64,000 bases of DNA from Verrucomicrobiota bacterium (GCA_016199985.1 JACQFQ010000063.1:31266-95265), one strand, 5' to 3'; counted from the first letter of the stretch, positions 17,404-26,071 are shown. A program made the numbers and translations. The notes: generated by a model from the letters alone, not told the origin.

Positions 17404-18669
17404 ATGAATTCCGGCCCCTCCCTTCCCTGCCGCGCCTCCCGGGTTGTTGGCGCTCGCCGCCGCGACGCCCTGCGGCTTGCGGTCCTCGCATTCCTCAGCG
17501 CGCTCCTCCTCGGCGCCGGCCCGTCCGCTCCTCGGCTGCGGGGGGAGACCGCGGAAGAATCGATGTCGGCCTTGGTTCGCTTCTTGAAGACGACCACGGA
17601 CGAGTCGGTGCGGCGCGATGTCTTGCGGGGCATGAAGGCGGCGATGAACGCGCGTCGGAACGTTCCGATGCCCCAAGATTGGCTGGATGTCGAACAGGAA
17701 CTCGCCAGGAGCTCCGATCAGGAAACCCGGCTTGTGTCGCAGGGGCTGGGTTTGGTTTTTGGCAGCCGCTTCGCGCTCGACTCTCTCCGGCGAACGCTTG
17801 CAGACGCCGCAAGCAACATCGCCGCAAGGAAAGCGGCCTTGGACGCGCTGCTATCCGTCCGTGACGCCGGTTTGCCCGACGCGCTGCGGCCGTTGCTCGG
17901 CGAACCCCGGCTGCGAGGCGACGCCATTCGCGGCTTGGCGGCCTTCAACGACGAGGCGACGCCCCAGGCCCTGCTGCGCGCCTATCCTGAGCTCGACGCG
18001 GTCGAGAGGCGCGATGCGCTCAACACGCTGGCGTCCCGCCTCACCTACGCGCGCCCGCTGATGGCAGCCCTCAAATCCAGCGCGGTGCCGAAAACCCACC
18101 TCACCGCGGATCTCGTCCGACAACTCCGAAACCTGAAGGACGTTGCCCTGACGGCGGATCTCGAGCAGGTCTGGGGCATCTCACGGGAGACTTCGGCCGA
18201 CAAGGCCAAGGAGATCGAGCGGTATCGTCGAGTCTATGCGGCGGGCGGATCGACGCCCGGGGATGGATCCCGGGGTCGGAAGGTTTTCGCGAAAGTTTGC
18301 CAGCAATGCCACACTCTCTTCGATACGGGCGGCAAGGTGGGGCCGGATCTGACTGGCTCCAACCGGGCGAACCTTGACTACATCCTCTCCAACATCATAG
18401 ATCCCAACGCGGTTATTCCAAACGACTACCGATCTTCCACGGTGGAGACAAAGGACGATCGCATTCTGACCGGCATCGTGAAGCAGCAGGATGAGAAGAT
18501 CGTCACCATCCAGACAGCGAATGAAACCATCGTTCTTCCTCGCGGCGATGTCACAACCATCCGCCTCAGCGAACTTTCGATGATGCCGGAGGGTCTGCTC
18601 AATGGCCTTGCCGACCAGGAGATTCGCGACCTGATCTATTACCTCGGTCGCCCGGGGCAGGTTCCCTGA
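17404..18669 (+). CDS. PVC-type cytochrome c with HEAT-like repeats
   Basis: 421 residues. Secretory N-terminus (LAVLAFLSALLLGAGPS). Residues ~60-270 are alpha-helical and repetitive (HEAT-like). The heme-binding site CQQCH is at 299-303, followed by GGKVGPDLTGSNRANLDYIL, SNIIDPNAVIPNDY and a beta-rich end, the signature of the putative heme-binding domain known from Pirellula/Verrucomicrobium. The distal Met ligand is probably one of the Met in LSELSMMPEG. It is expected to be a periplasmic electron carrier. It is the strongest lineage marker in the window. Confidence 0.88.
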   Translation: MNSGPSLPCRASRVVGARRRDALRLAVLAFLSALLLGAGPSAPRLRGETAEESMSALVRFLKTTTDESVRRDVLRGMKAAMNARRNVPMPQDWLDVEQELARSSDQETRLVSQGLGLVFGSRFALDSLRRTLADAASNIAARKAALDALLSVRDAGLPDALRPLLGEPRLRGDAIRGLAAFNDEATPQALLRAYPELDAVERRDALNTLASRLTYARPLMAALKSSAVPKTHLTADLVRQLRNLKDVALTADLEQVWGISRETSADKAKEIERYRRVYAAGGSTPGDGSRGRKVFAKVCQQCHTLFDTGGKVGPDLTGSNRANLDYILSNIIDPNAVIPNDYRSSTVETKDDRILTGIVKQQDEKIVTIQTANETIVLPRGDVTTIRLSELSMMPEGLLNGLADQEIRDLIYYLGRPGQVP

Positions 18670-19020
18670 CACCCATTCTTCCTTGTTCACCGCGCTCCGT
18701 TCCTTCGTTTGCGGTTGCTCCCGGAGCACAATCCCCTCAAGCCCTTACACACTTCAACGCTGTGCGTAGGCTAGTGGAGCCGAAGTTCTTAGGAGCGATA
18801 CCGGCATGCCTGTTCAGAATTGTGTATGGGCTTTTAACACACTGCACCCTTCCACGGTGTCATGTCCCGTTTTCGAATCCTCTTAGTTGATTGATTGTTA
18901 GTTGTTTATGATGCTTTATTAATTTTGAATTCAGCCGGCACTGCATTTGCTTTGTTTGTGGCGTACTACCTTTCCTCAGCGGCCCAATGCCGGGCAGCTG
19001 TGTGAAGGTCCCAATCAATT
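18670..19020. other. AT-rich intergenic region before the mini sorting-signal gene
   Basis: 351 bases without a supported gene. The base composition drops clearly to AT-rich between 18830 and 18960, in contrast to the flanks. A possible promoter is listed separately. No tRNA or recognisable riboswitch is seen. Confidence 0.4.
18895..18922 (+). promoter_or_regulatory. Possible sigma70-like promoter
   Basis: TTGTTA and TATTAA separated by 16 bases in the AT-rich stretch, about 100 bases before the ATG at 19021. An alternative -10 (TATGAT) lies slightly upstream. Box match only; weak evidence. Confidence 0.25.
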
Positions 19021-19203
19021 ATGAGAAGTAATGTATCGCTTGTCCTGTCAGTCGCGCTGGTAGTGTGCGCTTCTTCCCTCACTGTCATGGCTGGCGCTCC
19101 TCCTCCGTCGAATCTCCCTGATGCTGGTTCCACCGCCCTTCTGGCTGTGATCGCCGGTTTCGGGATTACGGGCCTGCGCAGGTTCATGGCTCGAGGCAAG
19201 TAA
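19021..19203 (+). CDS. Mini VPDSG-CTERM-like sorting-signal protein
   Basis: 60 residues. Residues 1-25 are a signal peptide (NVSLVLSVALVVCASSLTVMAGA). Only about five residues (PPPSN) separate it from the C-terminal tripartite signal: LPDAGST at 32-38, hydrophobic ALLAVIAGFGITGL, and basic RRFMARGK. This matches the PEP-CTERM relative VPDSG-CTERM, recognised by exosortase-type enzymes. After both cleavages almost no mature protein would remain. No exosortase gene is in the window. A hairpin (19219-19250) follows the stop. Confidence 0.75.
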   Translation: MRSNVSLVLSVALVVCASSLTVMAGAPPPSNLPDAGSTALLAVIAGFGITGLRRFMARGK

Positions 19204-19218
19204 TAGTGCCTTCGAGTT

Positions 19219-19250
19219 GAGGTTGCCAATCCGGTGCTCCGGATTGCCTC
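19219..19250 (+). terminator. Hairpin after the mini VPDSG gene
   Basis: CAATCCGG / CCGGATTG perfect 8-bp stem with loop TGCT, extended outward by GAGG/CCTC. It lies 16 bases after the stop. The T-tail is weak, so termination or attenuation is likely but unproven. Confidence 0.45.
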
Positions 19251-19327
19251 CCACGTTTGTTGGGGGCAATCCGCGGCCTGGAACACCCGTAGTCTGCGAC
19301 CGCAGGCTGAGGCTGGTTGCCATTGAC

Positions 19328-19351
19328 GCGAAGAGATTAATATCTCTTCGC
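19328..19351. promoter_or_regulatory. Perfect 24-base inverted repeat
   Basis: GCGAAGAGAT - TAAT - ATCTCTTCGC: a perfect 10-bp stem around a 4-base AT centre, 200 bases before the giant gene. It could be a dimeric repressor site or an RNA hairpin in the leader. Confidence 0.4.
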
Positions 19352-19551
19352 TTGTGCCCAAACCCCGCACGCGATCACCGCTGATCCGTTTGCGAGGTGG
19401 TGGGCGAGAGTGGTATCCCCCTGAGCCCATTCGCAGCGTGGTCAATGCTCATTTCTCACCACAAAGACAAAATGGCATTGCGACCCGCTCTCCCGTTCCT
19501 AGGATTCTCCCTCTTTCAGCAATTCGAACCCAACCCTAACCGCTAAGTCTC

Positions 19552-22500
19552 ATGAAATACTCACTGAACCCTCTCCGCGCGCTCCTTGCCAGTATTCTGG
19601 TCGCGGTGCTGGCTCCCGCTGCGGGCGCCTCTCCTGCTGGATGCTGCACGCTCATTCCCGACGCGCCGAATAACTTTGCGGACGGCTTGATCCACGTAAC
19701 GTATGGGTCGCCGGCGGGCGTTGGAGTGGCGCCAGAGAGGAGCTACTTCACCATGGACGTTCAGGCGGGCAATGGGCAGACCCCCCAGCCCCCGATCCCT
19801 CCCGGTCGCTATGCGACGTGGTGTTTTGACGCCCTCTCTTCCCTCGATCCCGGCGCCGGCACAATGTATGGGGGCCGTCTCTACTCCAGCTGTGATCCCA
19901 ATACCGCTTTCAATCAGTTTCTCCCTGATCATCCCGGAGTGAAGCAAAACGCCGTTGTGTGGAAGCAGGTGAACTATTTGATCAATCATCGTTTCTCCGC
20001 CTGCAACGGATCGGTTCCCACGATGTGGGAGGTTCAGTACGCGATCTGGCGTCTGTTCGGACAGTCCACCGCAGACTACCCGTTTCCGCCCTACCCTTCC
20101 ACCCGTGCGGCTGTGGTTCAGTGCTTGGTGGATTCCGCCAGGAACAACTCGACCTCCTGGTTTCCTTCGTGCGGGGACAAAATCGCGGTCATCTTCAACA
20201 TTGATGTCAATTGGGACAACATTGCGCCCGAAGTACAGTTGCTTTTCATCGAGGTTCCCTGCCAATGCGTGAGCATCGGAGACCGTGTCTGGATCGATAC
20301 CAACGGGAATGGCCTTCAGGATGGCACGGAATCGGGTCTGCCTGGCGTCCGCGTCGATCTCCTCGACTGCGCCGGGAACATGCTGGACTTCACAACCACG
20401 GATGGATCGGGCCTCTACAGGTTCAACAACCTGTCGCCGGGCGACTACAAAGTTCGTTTTGTGAAGCCGGCGGGTTACGCCTTTAGCCCGAAGGACACTG
20501 GGGCCAATGACAACATAGACAGCGACGCTGATCAGCTGACGGGCGAGACCATCTGCACGACTCTGACGAACGGGGAAGTCGATCTCTCCTGGGACGCCGG
20601 TCTGGTTCCGCTTTCCAGCTTGGGCGACTTCGTTTGGGTTGATTCGAACGGCAATGGCGTTCAGGACAGTGGCGAGACGGGGAAGAACGGGGTCACCGTG
20701 AACCTCCTCGATAATCTGGGCAACCTCATCACCTCCCAGTTGACCCATGACCTCAATGGAGATGTCACCAAGCCCGGCTATTACCTTTTCGACAATCTGC
20801 CGGCCGCAACCTACCAAGTGCAGTTTGTGCTGCCAGGTGGCTATGCGTTCACCGCGCCCGGACTGGGTGGAGATTCGACCAAAGACAGCAACGCCAACCC
20901 GGCTGATGGCAAGGCTGCGCCCGTCGCGCTCGCCGTCGGGCAGACCGATTTGACAATCGACGCCGGCCTATATGTGCCCGCGAGCGTCTCGGGCTTTGTC
21001 TACGAGGACAATAACAACAACGGATTGAAGGAAGGCTCGGAGGCGGGCATTCCGATCACGACGGTGACGCTGAACGGCGCGGGCCCCGATGGGGTTTTCG
21101 GCAACGGCGACGACACGACAGCGACCACCACGACTTCTGGAACCGGATTCTACATCTTCCCGAATCTGCCTCCCGGACTCTATACCCTTCTCGAAAGCCA
21201 GCCTGCGGGCTACGTCGATGGCTTGGACACCCAGGGCACGCCTGGCACCGGAATCGCGGGGAACGATAAATTCGTCAGCCTGACGCTCCCGTCCGGCGTG
21301 GACGGCGTGGATAACGATTTTGGTGAACTCCGCATTCCCCTCGTTGCGGTGACGTCTGACGCGGTGTGCGAGGGCACTCTCGGGAAGCTCATCGCTTCCG
21401 TCAGCGGGAGCACCGCTGTTCCGTTCAACTATCAGTGGAGCGGACCTTCGGGCACAGGACCCTTCCCCAACTCACCCTTCATCAGCGTCGGTGTGGATGG
21501 CGTCTATTCCGTGATTGTCACCGACCAGAACGGCGTGTCGGGAGTCGGTCAGGGATCACTCATCGTTTATTCCGGCCCCGGCTTGACCCTCCAGGCTAAG
21601 GATGTCTCCTGCTACGGCAGCGGCGACGGGAGCATCACGGCTTCTCCCTCCGGAGGAACCGCGCCCTACATGTTTTCAATCGATGGCTTCAACTTTGGTA
21701 ACTCAAGCGTCTTTGGCCCGCTGGGCCCCGGTAGCTACACAGTTATCGTGAGGGATGCGCATGGCTGTCTCGCGAGCCGGATGGCGACTATTAAGGAACC
21801 GCCTAAGTTGTTGGTCAGCGCGACCCCAACGCCGATCTCCTGCAATGGCGGAGACTCAACCGTGACGGTGAGCGCAAGCGGCGGCACTGGACTGTACACG
21901 GGCACGGGGACGTTCAGCCGGAAAGCGGGCACGTATACCTTCACGGTGACGGACGCCAATGGTTGCACCGGGATGGCTTCGGTGACGATCACTGAACCCA
22001 CTCTTATGGTGGCGAGCGCGGTTGCGACTCCGATCTCTTGCAATGGCGGAGACTCGAGCGTGACGGTGAGCGCGAGCGGCGGCACTGGACCTTACACCGG
22101 CACCGGCACGTTCAGCCGGAAGGCGGGCACTTATACCTTCACGGTGACGGACGCCAACGGCTGCACGGGGATGGCTTCAGTGACAATCACTGAACCCAAG
22201 ATCCTTGTGGCGAGCGCGATTGCGACTCCGATCTCCTGCAATGGCGGAGACTCGAGCGTGACGGTGAGCGCGAGCGGCGGCACTGGACCTTACACGGGCA
22301 CGGGCACGTTCAACCGAAAGGCGGGCACGTATACCTTCACGGTGACAGACGCCAATGGCTGCACGGGGATGGCTTCGGTGACGATCACTGAGCCGAGCGC
22401 GATCTCCCTGGCCCTGACCAAGACGGACGCAACATGCGCCGGGAACGATGGCGCCGTCACGGCCACTTTCTCTGGGGGCACGGGAGCGTTCATGATCAGC

Positions 22501-25500
22501 ATCGACGTTGGCCCATTTGCCCCTGGCGTTTCACCGAAGACATTCGCGGGCCTCGCCTCTGGCTCGCACACGGTGACGGTCAAGGACAACAATGGATGCG
22601 CTCTATCGCAGACCATCATGGTGCCTCAGAAGTGCCAGCTGACGCTGTCCTGCGTCGGAAGTTCCGGCCAGGTGGGCACGTCCTTCTCTAGCGCGTTGGT
22701 TGTGACGGGAGGAACGGCTCCCTATACCTTCTCGGTTGCTTCTGGAAGTTTGCCGACGGGACTCACTCTGGATCCGAAAACCGGCATTATCTCCGGCACT
22801 CCCAAAGCGGCGGGTTCGTTCTGCTTCACGGGCTTCGTGACTGACGCCAAAGGTCTCACGGCGACGGCGGTCTGCTCGTCGGGGTGCTCGGCATCCTCGG
22901 CTGCGCTGTGGAACTTCTCCACTCCGAGCGGCGCTCTGGGAAGCTCGCAGACCTACACCGTCAATGGCCTGATCATAACGGCCGCTGGCTTCGCTGGCGC
23001 CAACACTCCGACCTCCCTCTATGGGAAGAACCTGGGCGGAAACGAAAGCGGCTTGGGAATCGCGAGCGACAAGGATCATGAGATCAACACCTCCACCTAC
23101 ATTCAGCTCGACCTCAAGCAGCTGATCGATGCCGGCGCCCAGAACGTCCAGCTGATCATCGGCAGCGTGCAATCCGGCGAAGGCTACAACATCTATGGCT
23201 CGGCCGTTCCGGGCTCCATTGGCGCGTTGCTGCTCAGCGATACCAAGGACAACACCGCCTTCGCAATGCCTGGCTATCCGACCTACCGCTATGTGAGCGT
23301 CCGCGCTTCGGCCGCGAACGTGTTGCTGGGCTCGGTGGGAGCCTCATTGTCTTGCGGCTGCACCATCACCATCGCGCCGAGCTGCTTGGCCAATATCACT
23401 GGCACGATCCGCGGCGATTGCGACCGCTGCGTCGGCGAGGATCGGGACCACGACGATCGGGACCACGACGGGAAGGATCACTCGAAGTGCAATCACAAGT
23501 ACAATGAATGCGGCCTCGATGGCGGCGATCACAGCAAGTGCCGCCATGAGCGCGGCTGGTGCGCCCGCGATGGAAGGGATCACTCGTCCTGCGATCACAA
23601 GAACGATCGCTGCTCCATCGACTCGCGCGACCACTCCCGTTGCGTCCACACGAAGAACATCTGCGCGCACGACGGTCATAAGCACGCCGAGTGCAATCAC
23701 GCCCGCGGCATGTGCAGCGACGACGGACGTGACCACTCAAACTGCAACCATCGCTACGCCGAATGCGACCAGGACGGCCAGGACCACTCCAACTGCCGTC
23801 ACCAGCGCGGCTGGTGCAGCAAGGACGGCCGGAACCACGGTTACTGCTCGCACTCCAGCGGCCGTTGCACTGTGGATACCCGCGATCACTCCGGATGCGC
23901 CCATTCCCTCAACATCTGCTCGCAGGACGGGCACGATCATTCGACCTGCGGCCACTATATCGGCGTCTGCAAAGTCGTGCCTGGCGGGCAATGCGGCTTG
24001 GCGGGATTCACCGTCCAGCTGAAGGACAGCACGGGCGCCTTGGTCGCGAGCCAGACCACCGCGGCCGATGGGTCCTTCCGTTTCACCGGACAGCCGGCCG
24101 GGGTCTACCAGGTGATTGTTGTTCCGCTTGCGAACTACACTGAGTTTGCGGACCCGGACAGCGTCCTGGACAACAAGACGACCGTCACGGTGGCGAATTG
24201 CCGCGACGTGACCGGGGTTGACTTCTCCTATCGCGACAGCGGGCTCCGGCTCGCGTGCATCGCGGGCGTCATCCACGGGGCATGCGATTTCTGCTCGCAT
24301 GAGGATCGGGATCACGACGATCGGGATCACGACGGCCGCGACCACTCCAAGTGCAACCATCATTACAATCAGTGCAGCGCCGATGGACGGGATCACCGCA
24401 GCTGCCGCCATGAGCGCGGGTGGTGCTCCTGGGATAGCCACAATCACACAACCTGCGATCACTGGCAGTATTCCTGCGCGGTGGACACGCGGGATCATGG
24501 GTCCTGCAATCACTACCGGAGCATCTGCGTTCACGACGGCTACAAGCATTCCGAATGCAACCACGCCCGCGGCCTTTGCCGGCATGACGGGCGCGACCAC
24601 TCGGATTGCAATCACCGCTACGCCGAGTGCTCCCGCGACGGTCAAGACCACACCGGCTGCCGCCACGAGCGGGGATGGTGCAAGCGGGATGGCCGGGATC
24701 ACTCCTCGTGCTCGCACGACAATGATCGTTGTTCCGTGGACACTCGCGATCACTCGAGCTGCAACCACTCGATCCACATCTGCTCGCACGATGGTCACGA
24801 TCACTCGAACTGCGATCACGTCCATGGCGGCTGCGCCCACGACAAGTCCGGACAGTGCGGCTTGGCGGGCGCGACTGTCGTTCTGAAGGGCAGCGGAGGG
24901 AACGTGATCGCGACGCTGATCACCGGACTCGACGGGACTTACCGGTTCGTGAGTCTCGCCCCGGGTTCGTATCAGGTGGCTGTGACACCGCCCGCGAACT
25001 ACATCGAGACGTCGGATCCGGACGGCGTGCTTGACGATCGCACCTCCGTGACCGCTGTCGCCTGCCAGTGCAAGAAGGGCGTCGACTTCACCTACAAGCC
25101 CGCCATCCCCGCGCCGCCGACCGGCGTGACGGAGACCGAGGGCTCGGGTCGTGTGACCCTCTCCTGGACAGCGACGCCTGGCGCCACCAGCTACAACATC
25201 GGCCGAGCCACTTGCAAGTTTGGCCCTTACCAGACGATCGCGACCGGTGTTACGGGAACCAGCTACACCGACAACGACGTTGTCAATGGGACGGCTTACT
25301 ACTACGTCGTCACCTCGGTGCGCGGCGGCGTGGCGAGCGGCGCCTCCGCTGAAGTGAGCGCCATCCCGGCGGCCAGCCTCCCGAGCCCGTGGACGACACG
25401 GGATATCGGAGCGGTGAGCGACACGGGCGCGGCGAGCTACGCGTCGGGCCGGTTCACGGTGGTCGGCTCAGGCGCTGACATCTGGAACTCCGCGGACGAG

Positions 25501-25926
25501 TTCAGGTTCGCTTATCAGCTGGCGAGCGGCGATTGCAGCGTTGTGGCCCGCGTGGCGAGCATGGGCAGCACCGATCCCTGGTCGAAGGCCGGCGTCATGA
25601 TTCGTGAATCCCTCACGGATACATCGAAGCACGCCTCCGTGTTCGTGACTCCCTCCAGCGGCGTGGCCTTCCAATACCGCAGCAGCACGGGCGGGAGCAG
25701 CGCGAACGCCAACACCACGGGCCTCGCGGCGCCGTATTGGGTGAAGATCGTTCGCTCCGGCAACACATTCACAGCCTATCGCTCGTCCAATGGTTCAACC
25801 TGGACGACCATGGGTTCCACAACCATCAGCATGGGCAGCACGGTCTACATCGGTTTGGCGGTGACGAGCCACAAGGATGGCGATCTGTGCCCCGCCGTGT
25901 TCGATTACGTGACCGCCACTCCTTAA
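19552..25926 (+). CDS. Giant secreted adhesin-like protein with two His/Cys arrays
   Basis: 2124 residues. Order: signal peptide (1-26); Cys-rich N-domain with WCFD (C91) and VQYAIW (Q162), as in thioester adhesin domains; three SdrD-type B domains (about 240-600; DTNGNGLQDGTESGLPG); five SprB-like domains (about 680-1020), three nearly identical with a 66-residue period; a putative Ig (He_PIG) domain; a beta domain (about 1120-1275); His/Cys array 1 (1309-1478); a B-like domain; array 2 (1597-1766); a B-like domain; FN3 (about 1855-1940); a C-terminal DUF1349/concanavalin-like domain (about 1945-2124). No C-terminal sorting signal or membrane anchor is seen. It ends at a strong terminator. 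Role: probably surface adhesion or matrix with metal binding; this is inference. Confidence 0.85.
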   Translation: MKYSLNPLRALLASILVAVLAPAAGASPAGCCTLIPDAPNNFADGLIHVTYGSPAGVGVAPERSYFTMDVQAGNGQTPQPPIPPGRYATWCFDALSSLDPGAGTMYGGRLYSSCDPNTAFNQFLPDHPGVKQNAVVWKQVNYLINHRFSACNGSVPTMWEVQYAIWRLFGQSTADYPFPPYPSTRAAVVQCLVDSARNNSTSWFPSCGDKIAVIFNIDVNWDNIAPEVQLLFIEVPCQCVSIGDRVWIDTNGNGLQDGTESGLPGVRVDLLDCAGNMLDFTTTDGSGLYRFNNLSPGDYKVRFVKPAGYAFSPKDTGANDNIDSDADQLTGETICTTLTNGEVDLSWDAGLVPLSSLGDFVWVDSNGNGVQDSGETGKNGVTVNLLDNLGNLITSQLTHDLNGDVTKPGYYLFDNLPAATYQVQFVLPGGYAFTAPGLGGDSTKDSNANPADGKAAPVALAVGQTDLTIDAGLYVPASVSGFVYEDNNNNGLKEGSEAGIPITTVTLNGAGPDGVFGNGDDTTATTTTSGTGFYIFPNLPPGLYTLLESQPAGYVDGLDTQGTPGTGIAGNDKFVSLTLPSGVDGVDNDFGELRIPLVAVTSDAVCEGTLGKLIASVSGSTAVPFNYQWSGPSGTGPFPNSPFISVGVDGVYSVIVTDQNGVSGVGQGSLIVYSGPGLTLQAKDVSCYGSGDGSITASPSGGTAPYMFSIDGFNFGNSSVFGPLGPGSYTVIVRDAHGCLASRMATIKEPPKLLVSATPTPISCNGGDSTVTVSASGGTGLYTGTGTFSRKAGTYTFTVTDANGCTGMASVTITEPTLMVASAVATPISCNGGDSSVTVSASGGTGPYTGTGTFSRKAGTYTFTVTDANGCTGMASVTITEPKILVASAIATPISCNGGDSSVTVSASGGTGPYTGTGTFNRKAGTYTFTVTDANGCTGMASVTITEPSAISLALTKTDATCAGNDGAVTATFSGGTGAFMISIDVGPFAPGVSPKTFAGLASGSHTVTVKDNNGCALSQTIMVPQKCQLTLSCVGSSGQVGTSFSSALVVTGGTAPYTFSVASGSLPTGLTLDPKTGIISGTPKAAGSFCFTGFVTDAKGLTATAVCSSGCSASSAALWNFSTPSGALGSSQTYTVNGLIITAAGFAGANTPTSLYGKNLGGNESGLGIASDKDHEINTSTYIQLDLKQLIDAGAQNVQLIIGSVQSGEGYNIYGSAVPGSIGALLLSDTKDNTAFAMPGYPTYRYVSVRASAANVLLGSVGASLSCGCTITIAPSCLANITGTIRGDCDRCVGEDRDHDDRDHDGKDHSKCNHKYNECGLDGGDHSKCRHERGWCARDGRDHSSCDHKNDRCSIDSRDHSRCVHTKNICAHDGHKHAECNHARGMCSDDGRDHSNCNHRYAECDQDGQDHSNCRHQRGWCSKDGRNHGYCSHSSGRCTVDTRDHSGCAHSLNICSQDGHDHSTCGHYIGVCKVVPGGQCGLAGFTVQLKDSTGALVASQTTAADGSFRFTGQPAGVYQVIVVPLANYTEFADPDSVLDNKTTVTVANCRDVTGVDFSYRDSGLRLACIAGVIHGACDFCSHEDRDHDDRDHDGRDHSKCNHHYNQCSADGRDHRSCRHERGWCSWDSHNHTTCDHWQYSCAVDTRDHGSCNHYRSICVHDGYKHSECNHARGLCRHDGRDHSDCNHRYAECSRDGQDHTGCRHERGWCKRDGRDHSSCSHDNDRCSVDTRDHSSCNHSIHICSHDGHDHSNCDHVHGGCAHDKSGQCGLAGATVVLKGSGGNVIATLITGLDGTYRFVSLAPGSYQVAVTPPANYIETSDPDGVLDDRTSVTAVACQCKKGVDFTYKPAIPAPPTGVTETEGSGRVTLSWTATPGATSYNIGRATCKFGPYQTIATGVTGTSYTDNDVVNGTAYYYVVTSVRGGVASGASAEVSAIPAASLPSPWTTRDIGAVSDTGAASYASGRFTVVGSGADIWNSADEFRFAYQLASGDCSVVARVASMGSTDPWSKAGVMIRESLTDTSKHASVFVTPSSGVAFQYRSSTGGSSANANTTGLAAPYWVKIVRSGNTFTAYRSSNGSTWTTMGSTTISMGSTVYIGLAVTSHKDGDLCPAVFDYVTATP
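21811..22404 (+). repeat. Three near-identical 198-base tandem repeats
   Basis: TGCAATGGCGGAGACTC occurs at 21841, 22039 and 22237, exactly 198 bases apart (66 residues). The encoded unit begins near ISCNGGDSSVTVSASGGTG and ends TDANGCTGMASVTITEP, an SprB-like domain. The near identity at DNA level points to recent duplication or gene conversion. Confidence 0.9.
23476..23985 (+). repeat. His/Cys array 1: ten 17-residue units
   Basis: Ten units of exactly 51 bases; unit 1 starts at 23476 and unit 10 at 23935. Consensus D-H-S-x-C-x-H-x4-C-x2-D-G-x. His2, Cys5, His7 and Cys12 are invariant; Asp15 is kept in nine of ten. Units n and n+5 resemble each other (NHKYNEC/NHRYAEC; RHERGWC/RHQRGWC; NIC/NIC), giving a 255-base superperiod. 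An Asp/His linker (EDRDHDDRDHDG) precedes it. Confidence 0.95.
24340..24849 (+). repeat. His/Cys array 2: ten 17-residue units
   Basis: Same design as array 1 and exactly 864 bases downstream of it; unit 10 starts at 24799. All ten units keep His2, Cys5, His7, Cys12 and Asp15. The five-unit superperiod is again visible, and the same Asp/His linker precedes it. The array plus the following B-like domain is a duplicated 288-residue module. Confidence 0.95.
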
Positions 25927-25991
25927 CGTCATTGGAAGCGACATCCACGTGACCGGTCTTGCCTGGACCGGCACGGTCTGAGTATGCAAGG

Positions 25992-26021
25992 GGCGGACTC
26001 GCGAAAGCGGGTCCGCCTTTT
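25992..26021 (+). terminator. Rho-independent terminator of the giant gene
   Basis: GGCGGACTCGC / GCGGGTCCGCC, an 11-bp stem with one wobble pair, GAAA tetraloop, followed by TTTT. It lies 66 bases after the stop codon. Confidence 0.88.
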
Positions 26022-26071
26022 GCCGATATAGGAAGGGAAGCGGTTCAACGAATGGAAACTTCGAGCGCGCC

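Larger units (their letters stand above)
19204..19551. other. Upstream region of the giant secreted protein gene
   Basis: 348 bases. Holds the hairpin at 19219-19250 and the perfect inverted repeat at 19328-19351. No other coding frame is convincing. Confidence 0.4.

Noticed and set aside
23344..24840. Regular 51-base repeats that could be read as a CRISPR array, and long reverse-strand open frames across them
   Set aside because: The repeats are degenerate at DNA level and keep an exact codon frame inside a 2124-codon gene; there are no constant repeats with unique spacers. The reverse frames are low-complexity Val/Ala products of the GC-rich His/Asp codons.
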